Below, piece by piece: positions 26,278 through 34,355 of a stretch of DNA of 48,026 nt. Both the position numbers and the translations under genes were made by a program. The notes beneath the pieces are model-generated. The model was not told the origin of the DNA and did not search any database. It was given only the letters and a program-made list of their open reading frames with translations. Numbering within the stretch: the stretch's first letter is position 1; each line of letters starts with the position of its first letter. The stretch lies in the NCBI GenBank assembly GCA_020248945.1, contig JADCGQ010000038.1, forward strand, positions 1 through 48,026, given 5' to 3'. Source of the stretch: Rubrivivax sp. (GTDB taxonomy: Bacteria > Pseudomonadota > Gammaproteobacteria > Burkholderiales > Burkholderiaceae_C).

Positions 26278-27192
26278 TCAGGCGGGGAACACGCCGGTCG
26301 AGAGGTAGCGGTCGCCGCGGTCGCAGACGATGAACACGATCACCGCACCCGGCTCGCGCTTGGCGATCTGCAGCGCCACCCAGCAGGCACCCGCCGCGGA
26401 GATGCCGGCAAACAAGCCTTCCTCGCGCGCCATGCGGCGAGCCATGTCCTCGGCATCGGCCTGGCTCACGAGCACCAGCTCGTCGACATGGCTCGCGTCG
26501 TAGATCTTCGGCAGATAGGCCTCGGGCCACTTGCGAATGCCCGGGATGCGGCTGCCCTCGCTGGGCTGCGCGCCGACGATGCGCACCGCCGGGTTCATGC
26601 GCTTGAGGTACCGCGACACGCCGGTGATGGTGCCCGTGGTGCCCATGGCGCTGACGAAGTGCGTCACGCGGCCGGCAGTGTCGGCCCAGATCTCGGGGCC
26701 GGTGGTCTCTTCGTGCACGCGCGGGTTGTCGGCATTGGCGAACTGGTCGAGCACGCGGCCCTTGCCGTCCTTCTGCATCTGCTCGGCCAGATCACGTGCG
26801 TACTCCATGCCGCCGCCCTTGGGCGTGAGGATGAGTTCGGCGCCGAAGGCCTTCATGGTCTGCGCGCGTTCGATCGACAGGTCCTCCGGCATGATCAGCA
26901 CCATGCGGTAGCCACGGATCGCCGCGGCCATGGCCAGCGCGATGCCGGTGTTGCCGCTGGTGGCCTCGATCAGCGTGTCGCCGGGCTTGATGTCGCCGCG
27001 CTCCTCGGCACCGCGGATCATGCTGATGGCCGGCCGGTCCTTCACCGAGCCCGCCGGGTTGTTGCCTTCGAGCTTGCCCAGCACCACCGTCTCGGCGCTG
27101 ATGCCCAGCGGCCCCGGCAGGCGCTGCAATCGCACCAGCGGCGTGCCGCCGATGGCGTCTTCGAGGGTCTTCCAGTTCGGTGCGGCTGTCAT
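26278..27192 (-). CDS. cysM: Cysteine synthase B (O-acetylserine sulfhydrylase)
   Basis: PLP enzyme of 304 aa that joins sulfide or thiosulfate to O-acetylserine, giving cysteine or S-sulfocysteine. It starts TAAPNWKTLEDAIGGTPLVR. The PLP lysine is in NNPAGSVKDRPAISMI (about 45), the Asn/Ser pocket in EATSGNTGIALAMAAA, and the glycine loop in MGTTGTITGVSRYL. Length and the EAIG-TPLVRLQRLPG pattern fit CysM rather than CysK. ATG at 27192 has GAGA about nine bases upstream; ATG at 27201 (three more codons) is the alternative. It heads a cysM-Nudix-tusA set. Confidence 0.93.
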   Translation of the reverse strand: MTAAPNWKTLEDAIGGTPLVRLQRLPGPLGISAETVVLGKLEGNNPAGSVKDRPAISMIRGAEERGDIKPGDTLIEATSGNTGIALAMAAAIRGYRMVLIMPEDLSIERAQTMKAFGAELILTPKGGGMEYARDLAEQMQKDGKGRVLDQFANADNPRVHEETTGPEIWADTAGRVTHFVSAMGTTGTITGVSRYLKRMNPAVRIVGAQPSEGSRIPGIRKWPEAYLPKIYDASHVDELVLVSQADAEDMARRMAREEGLFAGISAAGACWVALQIAKREPGAVIVFIVCDRGDRYLSTGVFPA

Positions 27193-27245
27193 GGCGCGCA
27201 TTCTCGCAGCCGCTTCGTGCCCACCCCGAGGGCATGGGATGTGCG

Positions 27246-27254
27246 TGTGATAAT
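27246..27254 (+). promoter_or_regulatory. Extended -10 promoter of tRNA-Leu
   Basis: TGTGATAAT is an extended -10 element (TGn plus GATAAT) 33 bases before the mature tRNA. No -35 of note is seen, which is common for extended -10 promoters. Confidence 0.4.
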
Positions 27255-27286
27255 CGCGCCGCTTCGGCCACCAGCGCCGTCAAAGC

Positions 27287-27371
27287 GCCCGCGTGACGAA
27301 ATCGGTAGACGTAGCGGATTCAAAATCCGCCGCCGCAAGGCGTGCCAGTTCGAGTCTGGCCGCGGGCACCA
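27287..27371 (+). tRNA. tRNA-Leu (anticodon CAA)
   Basis: The 85-base gene folds as a type II tRNA. The acceptor stem is GCCCGCG (27287-27293) with CGCGGGC (27361-27367), then A and an encoded CCA (27369-27371). The anticodon stem is GCGGA/TCCGC with loop TTCAAAA, giving anticodon CAA for UUG codons. The D-arm (ACGAAATCGGTAGACGT), a long variable arm and the T-loop TTCGAGT are present. It is a single tRNA in front of the rhomboid gene. I see no integrase or att duplication beside it. Confidence 0.95.
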
Positions 27372-27395
27372 CTCCTACGCAGGCCCGCCCCCTCC

Positions 27396-28097
27396 ATGCC
27401 GCCGCTGTCACCCACCACCCGCAACGTGATGATCGTCTGCGCGGTGGCGTTCCTGCTGTCGATGTTCGCGCCGCTGATGCGCTGGCTGGCCCTGTGGCCG
27501 CTGGGCTCGGGCCTGTTCATGCCGTGGCAGCTGCTCAGCTACACGCTGCTGCACGGCGATCTGGCGCACCTGCTGTTCAACATGCTGGGCCTGTGGATGT
27601 TCGGCTCCGAGCTCGAACGGCTCTGGGGCGTGCGCCGCTACCTGCAGTTCATGGCCGGCGCCGGCGTGGCGGCCGCCGTGACGCAACTGCTGGTGACGGC
27701 GCTGATGGGCAGCGCGGCGCCTACGGTGGGCGCCTCGGGTGTGCTGTTCGGCCTGCTGATGGCTTACGCGCTGAGCTTTCCGCGGCGCCAGTTCGATCTG
27801 GTCGGCTTCCTGCCCGTGGTGCTGCTGCTGATGCCGTCGCAGATCCTCAACATCGCCGGCATGGTGTTGTTCTTCGTGCTGTTCACCAACCGCCAGGCAG
27901 TGCCGATTCCGCCGGTGTTCGTGCCGGCGATGACGCTGGTGGCCATCTACGGCGCGCTCGAGCTCTTCCTGGGGCTCTTCGTGCGCAGTGGGGGCATCGC
28001 GCACTTCGCCCACTTGGGCGGGCTGCTGGGCGGCTGGCTGATGATGGCCTGGTGGCGCAACCGCTTCCGCGCCGATGCGCGCCGCGGGCGGCGCTAA
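27396..28097 (+). CDS. Rhomboid-family intramembrane serine protease
   Basis: Polytopic membrane protein of 233 aa with about six helices. Rhomboid signatures are all seen: HGDLAHLLFNMLGLWMFG with the His and Asn of the oxyanion region, ELERLWG in loop 1, the catalytic Ser in TVGASGVLFGLLMA and the catalytic His in HFAHLGGLLGGWLM. It should cut transmembrane helices within the inner membrane. ATG at 27396 begins MPPLSPTTRNVMIVC; the upstream frame runs into the tRNA. Its natural substrates are unknown. It is not obviously the rhombosortase subtype. It converges with the SDR gene 16 bases away. Confidence 0.9.
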   Translation: MPPLSPTTRNVMIVCAVAFLLSMFAPLMRWLALWPLGSGLFMPWQLLSYTLLHGDLAHLLFNMLGLWMFGSELERLWGVRRYLQFMAGAGVAAAVTQLLVTALMGSAAPTVGASGVLFGLLMAYALSFPRRQFDLVGFLPVVLLLMPSQILNIAGMVLFFVLFTNRQAVPIPPVFVPAMTLVAIYGALELFLGLFVRSGGIAHFAHLGGLLGGWLMMAWWRNRFRADARRGRR

Positions 28098-28113
28098 GTG
28101 CGCGCCAAGGGCT

Positions 28114-29001
28114 TCAATCCAGGCCGTCGGCCACCGTCGGGTGGCGCAGCACGAAGCGCAGATCGCTCTTGAGCCGCTGATTGCCGATGCGGCGCGACTC
28201 GCTCATGAAGCTCAGCGTCATCGGCGACAAGCTCGCAGCCGCCTCGGCACGGCTCAGCCGCGGCACCGGCGGCAAGCCCGAAAGCCGTGCCACCAGATCG
28301 AGGTAGTCGCCCATCTTCAGCTCGGTGTCGTCGACGACGTTGATCACGCGCTGCGGCCGTGCCCGCACCAGCGCGGCCACGCAGGCCCGGGCCAGATCGT
28401 CGGCGTGGATGTGGTTGGTGTAGACGTCGTCTTCGGCACGCAGCGCCGGCATGCCGCGGCGCACACGTTCGCGCGGGTCGCCGCCTTCGCGGTTGCTGGC
28501 GTAGATGCCGGGGATGCGCAGGATGGCGGTGTCCACGCCACCGGCGCGACCGCGCAGGCGCACGCGGGTCTCGGCGTCGACGCGGCGCCAGGCGCGCTCG
28601 GTGGTGGGCGCGGGCATCGTGGTCTCGTCGATGCGCGCGCCCTGGCAATCGCCGTACACGCCAGTGGTGCTGGCGTAGACGAAGCGGCGCACGCGCCCGC
28701 CGCGCGCCAGCGCTGCCAGCAAGGCCGCGGTGCGGGGGTCTTGCCGGCCGTGGTTGGGCGGCGGGGCGAGGTGCAGCACCGCGTCGGCCAGGCCCGCCAA
28801 GCGGCCCAGCGTGGCGGGCTCGTCCAGGTTGCCGAGCAGCGGCATCGCGCCGGCCGCGCGCAGCAGAGGCGCGCGCGCGGGCGACGAGCTGAGCGCGAAC
28901 ACCTGCCAGCGCCCGCGCAGCAGCGGCAGCACGCGCAGGCCGACATCGCCGCAGCCCACGATCAGCAGGGACGGGCGGCAGAAGCGGCGAGGCAGGTTCA
29001 T
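28114..29001 (-). CDS. SDR-type NAD(P)-dependent epimerase-like protein (YeeZ-like)
   Basis: Extended SDR-like protein of 295 aa. The Rossmann glycine motif is LLIVGCGDVGLRVLPLL (about 12-28). The usual catalytic Tyr region appears as VYASTTGVYGDCQGARIDE (about 108-126), with Ser/Thr and Tyr but the YxxxK lysine replaced in the GVYGDCQ segment. Such proteins are often annotated as nucleoside-diphosphate-sugar epimerases, but activity is unproven. It starts 47 bases from the AscD-like reductase on the opposite strand, so the two share a small divergent promoter region. Confidence 0.82.
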   Translation of the reverse strand: MNLPRRFCRPSLLIVGCGDVGLRVLPLLRGRWQVFALSSSPARAPLLRAAGAMPLLGNLDEPATLGRLAGLADAVLHLAPPPNHGRQDPRTAALLAALARGGRVRRFVYASTTGVYGDCQGARIDETTMPAPTTERAWRRVDAETRVRLRGRAGGVDTAILRIPGIYASNREGGDPRERVRRGMPALRAEDDVYTNHIHADDLARACVAALVRARPQRVINVVDDTELKMGDYLDLVARLSGLPPVPRLSRAEAAASLSPMTLSFMSESRRIGNQRLKSDLRFVLRHPTVADGLD

Positions 29002-29036
29002 GTGGCGAAGCGCGGCAAGGCGTCCAAGGTGACGGG

Positions 29037-29042
29037 CACAAT
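29037..29042 (+). promoter_or_regulatory. Possible -10 box of the AscD-like reductase
   Basis: CACAAT lies six bases before the ATG at 29049, so the transcript would begin at or next to the start codon. No convincing -35 is present. Confidence 0.25.
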
Positions 29043-29048
29043 TCCACC

Positions 29049-30092
29049 ATGAGCTTCAAGATCACCCTCGAGCCCTCGGGCAAGCAGTTCGACGTCGCCG
29101 CCGACGAGGCCATCCTGTCCGCCGCCATTCGCCAGGGCGTGGGCCTGCCCTACGGCTGCCGCGACGGCGCCTGCGGCTCGTGCAAGAGCCGCCTCGTGGC
29201 CGGCGAGGTGAAACACGGCCCGCACCAGCTGAAGGCCTTGCCGATGGCCGAGGCCGAGCAGGGCTTCATCCTCACCTGCTGCGCCGTGCCGCAGACCGAC
29301 TGCACCGTGCTGGCGCGCAGCGTGCCGGGTGCCGGCGAGTACCCGGTGCTGAAGCTGCCCACGCGCGTGATCAGCATCACCCGGCCGGCGGCCGACGTGG
29401 CGGTGCTGAAGCTGCAGCTGCCGGCGAACCAGAACCTGCAGTACCGCGCCGGCCAGTACGTGGAGTTCATCCTGCGCGACGGTGCGCGCCGCAGCTACAG
29501 CATGGCCAACGCGCCGCACCTGGTGGGCAGCCCGCCGGCCATCGAGCTGCACCTGCGGCACATGCCGGGCGGCAAGTTCTCCGACCACGTGTTCAGCGCG
29601 CTGAAGGAGAAGGACATCCTGCGCATGGAAGGCCCCTTCGGCAGCTTCTTCCTGCGCGAGGAGTCCGACAAGCCCATCGTGCTGCTGGCCAGCGGCACGG
29701 GCTTCGCGCCGATCAAGGCGCTGATCCAGCAGCTGCAGCTCAAGGGCTCGCCACGCCCGGCCGTGCTGTACTGGGGCGCGCGCCGCCGCGCCGACCTGTA
29801 CGAGCACGAGTGGTGCGTGCAGGCCGCCGCCGAGATGCCCCACCTGCGCTACGTGCCGGTGCTCTCGGAGCCCACGGCCGACTGCGCCTGGGACGGGCGC
29901 ACGGGCTTCGTGCACCAGGCCGTGATGGCCGACTGGCCCGACCTTTCGGGCCATCAGGTCTACGCCTGCGGCGCGCCGGTGATGGTGGAATCGGCCCAGC
30001 GCGACTTCGTGGCGCGCTGCGGCCTGCCCGAGGCGGAGTTCTTCGCCGACAGCTTCACCTCCGAGGCCGACAAGCACGGCGCCCAGGGCTGA
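29049..30092 (+). CDS. 2Fe-2S ferredoxin/FAD/NAD(P)H reductase (CDP-6-deoxy-delta-3,4-glucoseen reductase-like)
   Basis: Electron-transfer flavoprotein of 347 aa. An N-terminal plant-type ferredoxin domain (about 1-90) carries the 2Fe-2S ligands in GCRDGACGSCKSR and a final Cys in ILTCCAVPQ. An FAD domain (about 100-200) has the RSYSMANAP motif, and an NAD(P)H domain (about 205-345) has VLLASGTGFAPIKALIQ and VYACGAPVMVESA. The layout matches the AscD/RfbI-like and oxygenase reductase families. No deoxysugar or ring-hydroxylating oxygenase gene is adjacent, so its partner is unknown. In Burkholderiales this gene is often a stand-alone housekeeping reductase. Confidence 0.87.
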   Translation: MSFKITLEPSGKQFDVAADEAILSAAIRQGVGLPYGCRDGACGSCKSRLVAGEVKHGPHQLKALPMAEAEQGFILTCCAVPQTDCTVLARSVPGAGEYPVLKLPTRVISITRPAADVAVLKLQLPANQNLQYRAGQYVEFILRDGARRSYSMANAPHLVGSPPAIELHLRHMPGGKFSDHVFSALKEKDILRMEGPFGSFFLREESDKPIVLLASGTGFAPIKALIQQLQLKGSPRPAVLYWGARRRADLYEHEWCVQAAAEMPHLRYVPVLSEPTADCAWDGRTGFVHQAVMADWPDLSGHQVYACGAPVMVESAQRDFVARCGLPEAEFFADSFTSEADKHGAQG

Positions 30093-30216
30093 GGGCTCCC
30101 GCGCGCCAGCGGCATCCGGGTCAACCCTCCCCCCCCACGTTCCGGGGGTAAGGCTGCGGCCGAGGGCTGCAGCCCCGCTAGAGTGCGGGGCATTCCAATC
30201 CGAGGAGTCCTGTTCC

Positions 30217-31359
30217 ATGCGCGCCAAACATCCGCCAGTTCGCCACCTCGCAGTGGCCTGTGCCCTGGCCCTGCTCAGCAGCGGCCCCGCCCTGGCCCGC
30301 CAGATGGCGACCTGGGAAGGCCTCGGCGGCTGGACCGCCGTGTCCGAAATCGTCGGCCAGACCTCTACCGCCACCATCGCAGGCGGCGGCAACCCGCTGT
30401 ACATCCCGCCCGTGCCCGCCTACAGCGGCGCCGTCGGGCTGCGCATGGACTACGGCGCGGCCGGTGCCTTCGTCTGCTCGGGCAGCCTGATCGGCCCGAT
30501 GACGATCCTTACCGCCGCGCACTGCGTGAGCGATGGCACCAGTGCGCGCCCGAACTCGGTCACCGCGTACTTCTACAACGGTACCTCCGATCCCTCGGTG
30601 TACGCGGGCGGCCCTGAGGTCACCACGATCAGCGTCGCCAGCATCTTCGTCAACCCCGCCTACAGCGGCGTGGTGGTCGACCAGAACGACATCGCGGTGC
30701 TGAACCTGACGCTGGCGGCGCCGGCCTTCGCACCGGTCTACGGGCTGTCGGGCCTGACCGACCTGACCAGCGTGGACCACATCATCGCCGGCTACGGCGT
30801 GCGTTCCGACACCGGCGGCAGCATCGGCTCCAATCTCGGCACCGGGCGGCTGCGCTATGCCGGCAACCGCTTCGATTTCCGCTTCGGCGACGCCGATTTC
30901 CAGGGCTACTTCGACGGCGCCTTCGGCCCGCAGGCCATCGACCACGTCTGGATCTCCGACTTCGACAACGGCACCGCCTTCCGCGACGGCTCGTGCAACC
31001 TCCCGGTCTTCGAAGCCGCGAACGCGCCAGCCATCTTCGGCAACCCGGTGTTCACGTCGGGCAAGTACTGCAACACCGGCATCGGCGCCTTCGAGGGCAT
31101 CGGCGGCGGCGGCGACTCGGGCTCGGGCTACTTCGTCGACGGCCAGATCGCCGCAGTTCACTCGTTCGCACTGTGGCTCCGCGAAGACGAGTCGCAGAAC
31201 CGCTTCGGCCAGCTCAAGGGCGCGGTGCCGGTGTACCAGCACCTGGACTTCATCAATGCCTCGATGGTGCCCGAGCCCAGCACCTGGGCCCTGATGCTGG
31301 GCGGTGCCGGCATGCTGGCCGGCTGGGCGCGCCGGCAGCGGCGCGCGGCCGCCGACTGA
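30217..31359 (+). CDS. Second trypsin-like serine protease with PEP-CTERM signal
   Basis: Exported protein of 380 aa. The N-terminus is a signal peptide (HLAVACALALLSSGPALAR). Triad candidates are His in LTAAHCVSDG, Asp in VDQNDIAVLNL and Ser in GGGGDSGSGYFV. The motif reads GDSGSG where most S1 proteases have GDSGGP. The C-terminus is MVPEPSTWALMLGGAGMLAG followed by WARRQRR, a PEP-CTERM signal. ATG at 30217 has CGAGGAG upstream. It differs clearly from the protease at 2.5 kb, so the two are not a recent duplication. The 124 bases before it contain GC-rich short repeats but no clear promoter. Confidence 0.88.
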   Translation: MRAKHPPVRHLAVACALALLSSGPALARQMATWEGLGGWTAVSEIVGQTSTATIAGGGNPLYIPPVPAYSGAVGLRMDYGAAGAFVCSGSLIGPMTILTAAHCVSDGTSARPNSVTAYFYNGTSDPSVYAGGPEVTTISVASIFVNPAYSGVVVDQNDIAVLNLTLAAPAFAPVYGLSGLTDLTSVDHIIAGYGVRSDTGGSIGSNLGTGRLRYAGNRFDFRFGDADFQGYFDGAFGPQAIDHVWISDFDNGTAFRDGSCNLPVFEAANAPAIFGNPVFTSGKYCNTGIGAFEGIGGGGDSGSGYFVDGQIAAVHSFALWLREDESQNRFGQLKGAVPVYQHLDFINASMVPEPSTWALMLGGAGMLAGWARRQRRAAAD

Positions 31360-31442
31360 GAGCGCGGCACCGGGCGGCGCCGTCGGAGGCGTCAACGGGC
31401 TGATGCTGCGGTTCGTGCCACCGGCCCTCCTGGGCCGGCGGG

Positions 31443-31472
31443 TTGCGCTTTACGGGCATGCGCCGATACACT
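31443..31472 (+). promoter_or_regulatory. Possible ilvD promoter
   Basis: TTGCGC (31443-31448), 18 bases, TACACT (31467-31472). The -35 matches three and the -10 four of six consensus bases. The leader would be about 45 bases. Confidence 0.35.
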
Positions 31473-31522
31473 CGCGGGCGCCACTTCCGGCCTGACACCG
31501 CCTCCGCGCACGAGCCCGTCCC

Positions 31523-33199
31523 ATGGCTTTCAACCGCCGCAGCAAGAACATCACCGAAGGCGTCGCCCGCGCGCCCAACCGCTCCATGTACTACGGCATG
31601 GGCTACACCGAGGGCGACTTCGGCAAGCCCATGATCGGCGTGGCCAACGGCCACAGCACGATCACGCCGTGCAACAGCGGTCTGCAGAAGCTGGCCGATG
31701 CGGCGATGGCCGAGCTCAAGGCCATCGGCGCGAACCCGCAGATCTTCGGCACGCCCACCATCAGCGACGGCATGGCCATGGGCACCGAGGGCATGAAGTA
31801 CAGCCTGGTGTCGCGCGAGGTCATCGCCGACTGCATCGAAACCTGCGTCGGCGGCCAGTGGATGGACGGTGTGCTCACCATCGGCGGCTGCGACAAGAAC
31901 ATGCCGGGCGCCATGATGGGGATGATCCGCGCCAACGTGCCGGGTATCTTCGTCTACGGCGGCACCATCCTGCCGGGCCGCTACAAGGGGCAGGACCTCA
32001 ACCTCGTCAGCGTCTTCGAGGCCGTGGGCCAGTTCAGCGCCGGCAAGATGAGCGAGGAAGACTTCTGCGAGATCGAGAAGCGCGCCATCCCCGGCAGCGG
32101 CAGCTGCGGCGGGATGTACACCGCCAACACCATGAGCTCGGCCTTCGAGGCACTGGGCCTGAGCATCCCCGGCTCGTCGACGCTGGCCAACGTCGAAGAC
32201 CCGATCGTCGAATACACCCGCGAGGCCGCGCGCACGCTGTACCGCGCCGTGCAGGCCGACCTGAAGCCGCGCGACATCGTCACCAAGAAGGCGATCGAAA
32301 ACGCCGTGGCCGTGATCATGGCCACGGGCGGCAGCACGAACGCGGTGCTGCACTTCCTGGCCATCGCGCACTGCGCCGAGGTCGACTGGACCATCGACGA
32401 CTTCGAGCGCATGCGCCGCAAGATCCCAGTGCTGTGCGACCTCAAGCCCAGCGGCCGCAACCTGGCCATCGATCTGCACCGTGCCGGCGGCATTCCGGCC
32501 GTGATGAAGGAACTGCTCGACGCCGGGCTGCTGAACGGCGACTGCATCACCATCACCGGCAAGACGGTGGCTGAGAACCTGGCCGGCCTGCCGCCGCTGC
32601 GCACCGACCAGGACGTGATCCGCCCGGTGAGCAACCCGATCTACGCCGAAGGCCACCTGGCCATCCTGAAGGGCAACCTCAGCCCCGAGGGCGCGGTGGC
32701 CAAGATCACGGGCCTGAAGAACCCCGTCATCACCGGCCCGGCGCGCGTGTTCGAAGACGAGCAGAGCGCGCTCGAGGCCATCATGGCCGGGCGCATCAAG
32801 GCCGGTGACGTGATGGTGCTGCGCTACCTGGGCCCCAAGGGCGGCCCGGGCATGCCGGAGATGCTGGCCCCCACCGGCGCGCTCATCGGCCAGGGCCTGG
32901 GCGAGAGCGTGGGCCTCATCACCGACGGCCGCTTCTCGGGCGGCACCTGGGGCATGGTGGTGGGCCACGTGGCGCCCGAGGCCTACGCCGGCGGCGTGAT
33001 CGCGCTGGTGAGGGAAGGCGACTCCATCACCATCGATGCGCTGCAGTTGCTGCTGCAACTGCACGTGGACAACGCCGAACTGGCCCGCCGCCGCGCCGCC
33101 TGGCAGCAGCCGGCGCCGCGCTACACCCGGGGCGTGCTGGCGAAGTTCGCCAAGAGCGCCGCCAGCGCGAGCCGCGGCGCGGTGCTCGACGGCGACTGA
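31523..33199 (+). CDS. ilvD: Dihydroxy-acid dehydratase
   Basis: Iron-sulfur dehydratase of branched-chain amino acid synthesis: dihydroxy-isovalerate and dihydroxy-methylvalerate to the 2-keto acids. The protein has 558 aa, the short bacterial IlvD type. Cluster cysteines are visible in [10 protein letters not shown] (about 50), [15 protein letters not shown] (about 120) and [15 protein letters not shown] (about 195). The last pattern [16 protein letters not shown] carries the catalytic serine region. ATG at 31523 begins [20 protein letters not shown], as in the family. Sugar-acid dehydratases are close relatives, but the motif details fit IlvD. Confidence 0.94.
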   Translation: MAFNRRSKNITEGVARAPNRSMYYGMGYTEGDFGKPMIGVANGHSTITPCNSGLQKLADAAMAELKAIGANPQIFGTPTISDGMAMGTEGMKYSLVSREVIADCIETCVGGQWMDGVLTIGGCDKNMPGAMMGMIRANVPGIFVYGGTILPGRYKGQDLNLVSVFEAVGQFSAGKMSEEDFCEIEKRAIPGSGSCGGMYTANTMSSAFEALGLSIPGSSTLANVEDPIVEYTREAARTLYRAVQADLKPRDIVTKKAIENAVAVIMATGGSTNAVLHFLAIAHCAEVDWTIDDFERMRRKIPVLCDLKPSGRNLAIDLHRAGGIPAVMKELLDAGLLNGDCITITGKTVAENLAGLPPLRTDQDVIRPVSNPIYAEGHLAILKGNLSPEGAVAKITGLKNPVITGPARVFEDEQSALEAIMAGRIKAGDVMVLRYLGPKGGPGMPEMLAPTGALIGQGLGESVGLITDGRFSGGTWGMVVGHVAPEAYAGGVIALVREGDSITIDALQLLLQLHVDNAELARRRAAWQQPAPRYTRGVLAKFAKSAASASRGAVLDGD

Positions 33200-33264
33200 G
33201 GCTTGCCCGGGCCGCTGGCGGGCGGCACGTTGGGACGGGCACCGGGCGACGCAAGTTAGCGGGC

Positions 33265-33298
33265 CTCTCCTCCGTTCGGGCTGAGCCTGTCGAAGCCC
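33265..33298 (+). repeat. Outer repeat, copy 1 (direct)
   Basis: Contains TCCGTTCGGGCTGAGCCTGT and ends CGAAGCCC. It is directly followed by copy 2, with one shared base. Sequences of this type recur between genes in Burkholderiales chromosomes (recalled knowledge). Confidence 0.75.
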
Positions 33299-33331
33299 TC
33301 TCCTCCGTTCGGGCTGAGCTTGTCGAAGCCC
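33298..33331 (+). repeat. Outer repeat, copy 2 (direct)
   Basis: Identical to copy 1 except for one C-to-T change (GAGCTTGTCG in place of GAGCCTGTCG). Confidence 0.75.
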
Positions 33332-33370
33332 GGTGGCGCACCAGCGCCCCCACTCGACGCACCGCGCCAG

Positions 33371-33412
33371 CAAAGGGCTGCGCGGGCGGGGGCTGCGGCG
33401 TGAGTTGAAGCG
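33371..33412 (+). repeat. Inner inverted repeat, left arm
   Basis: Begins CAAAGGGCTGCGCGGGCGGG and ends TTGAAGCG. It pairs with 33642-33684 with about three mismatches and one gap over 42 bases. About 230 bases lie between the arms. Confidence 0.7.
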
Positions 33413-33596
33413 GTCGGCCCTGCGGGCCGACTGCCCTACGCTGCTCGACTTGAGGGCGCACGGCAAAACTCGCTACGCGGGCTGCGCCCGCTGCGCTCGA
33501 ACAGTTGGCGTGAGTCAGTTCACGAAGCGCGCTAGAGCGCGCCGCCCTCAAGCCTGCGCGCCGCCGCGCTTGCAGGCGCGTCGGCCCTCGCCAGGC

Positions 33597-33623
33597 GAAG
33601 AACAGTCCTCAGTACTGTTCTTC
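33597..33623. other. Perfect hairpin in the repeat island
   Basis: GAAGAACAGT and ACTGTTCTTC form a 10-bp stem with loop CCTCAGT. AT content here is higher than in the surroundings. It may end transcription from ilvD or form part of the repeat unit. Confidence 0.6.
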
Positions 33624-33641
33624 GTCCAGGCTCTGGCTCGG

Positions 33642-33684
33642 CGCTTCAAGATCACGCCGCAGCCCCCACCCGCACAGCCCTTTG
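33642..33684 (-). repeat. Inner inverted repeat, right arm
   Basis: Complementary arm of 33371-33412; begins CGCTTCAAGATCACGCCGCA and ends CCCTTTG. Confidence 0.7.
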
Positions 33685-33772
33685 CAACCACCGGGGTTGG
33701 CTCTCGGACCGAACACCTGAGTGGTGGATGAGCGGCAGGCGGTGCACGGTGCGACGCGCGATGCTGAAGACA

Positions 33773-33806
33773 GGGCTTCGACAGGCTCAGCCCGAACGGA
33801 GGGGGG
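33773..33806 (-). repeat. Outer repeat, copy 3 (inverted)
   Basis: Its reverse complement matches the 28-base core of copy 1 exactly; the flanking bases are a G-run in place of CTCTCC. Confidence 0.75.
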
Positions 33807-33890
33807 GTGAGCGGATGTAGGTTGAACGGCCACTCCGAGCCGACAGCGTGAGCCCGGCCGGCGGCGAAGTCGGCCTCTGCGCCGCCCCGG

Positions 33891-34268
33891 TCAGAGCCGC
33901 GGCTCGCGCCGCTGCTCGATGTCGGACTGCGCCACCACCTTGGGCGCAGCGTCGCGGCCGGCGTGGGTGGGGTCGGCCGACACCTCGCGGGCCTTGATCT
34001 CGGCGTGTTTGGTGGCCAGGCGGTCGCGGCGCTTGCCGCCAACCTTCAGGCCGAGCGCTTCCATCTGCCGGTCGCGGCGCTCGACCTTGCGCTTTTCCAT
34101 TTTGTCCATGGCCTTGCGCTTGGTCCAGCCCGAGCCGTCGGCGAACTCCCACCACAGCACGGCCAGGCCGAAGGGCACCGCCACCCACCACCACGACAGA
34201 TCGGCCATGAAACCGACTTCCGCCAGCTTCAGTGCGATCAGCAACACCCCGATGATGACGAGCGGCAT
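33891..34268 (-). CDS. Small Trp-rich membrane protein (TIGR04438 type)
   Basis: Protein of 125 aa with two hydrophobic helices near the N-terminus (MPLVIIGVLLIALKLAEVGF and WWWVAVPFGLAVLWWEF), rich in Trp, then a basic region (GWTKRKAMDKMEKRKVERRD) and a charged C-terminal tail. This matches the small Trp-rich proteins described as TIGR04438, widespread in Burkholderiales and without known function. The C-terminal 40 residues (DPTHAGRDAAPKVV...REPRL) extend beyond the usual short form. ATG at 34268 begins the first helix; the longer frame upstream has no similarity. It lies downstream of the ABC binding-protein gene on the same strand with an 87-base gap. Confidence 0.82.
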   Translation of the reverse strand: MPLVIIGVLLIALKLAEVGFMADLSWWWVAVPFGLAVLWWEFADGSGWTKRKAMDKMEKRKVERRDRQMEALGLKVGGKRRDRLATKHAEIKAREVSADPTHAGRDAAPKVVAQSDIEQRREPRL

Positions 34269-34355
34269 GGCAGAGGCCTCCTGCGTTGCACTGTAGCGCA
34301 GCCCCTGGCGCCGGCCCGCAGCGCGCGAGCCGGCGTCCAGTGGCTCAAGCAACGG

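Larger units (their letters stand above)
33200..33890. repeat. Non-coding repeat island with nested inverted repeats
   Basis: No gene is supported in these 691 bases; the open frames across it have atypical composition and follow repeat arms. It contains three copies of the 34-bp TCCGTTCGGGCTGAGC-type repeat (two tandem, one inverted) around an inner inverted pair of about 42 bp. The centre holds a 10-bp-stem hairpin at 33597-33623. Inverted copies at matching order on both sides give a nested palindromic layout. Confidence 0.7.

Noticed and set aside
27230..27400. tRNA-Leu as an integration site for a genomic island
   Set aside because: No integrase, no duplicated tRNA 3' end and no composition change nearby; the neighbours are ordinary genes.
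27396..28097. Rhomboid as a rhombosortase for the GlyGly/JDVT-like cytochrome tail
   Set aside because: It is an ordinary six-helix rhomboid about 13 kb from the cytochrome; nothing in the sequence marks it as the sorting subtype.
2331..30216. Sigma54 -24/-12 promoters upstream of the PEP-CTERM genes
   Set aside because: I looked for TGGCAC-N5-TTGC type sites before 2497, 7951 and 30217; only poor partial matches were present.
33333..33731. Open frames inside the repeat island
   Set aside because: They are made of repeat arms, lack ribosome sites and similarity, and run in both strands equally.
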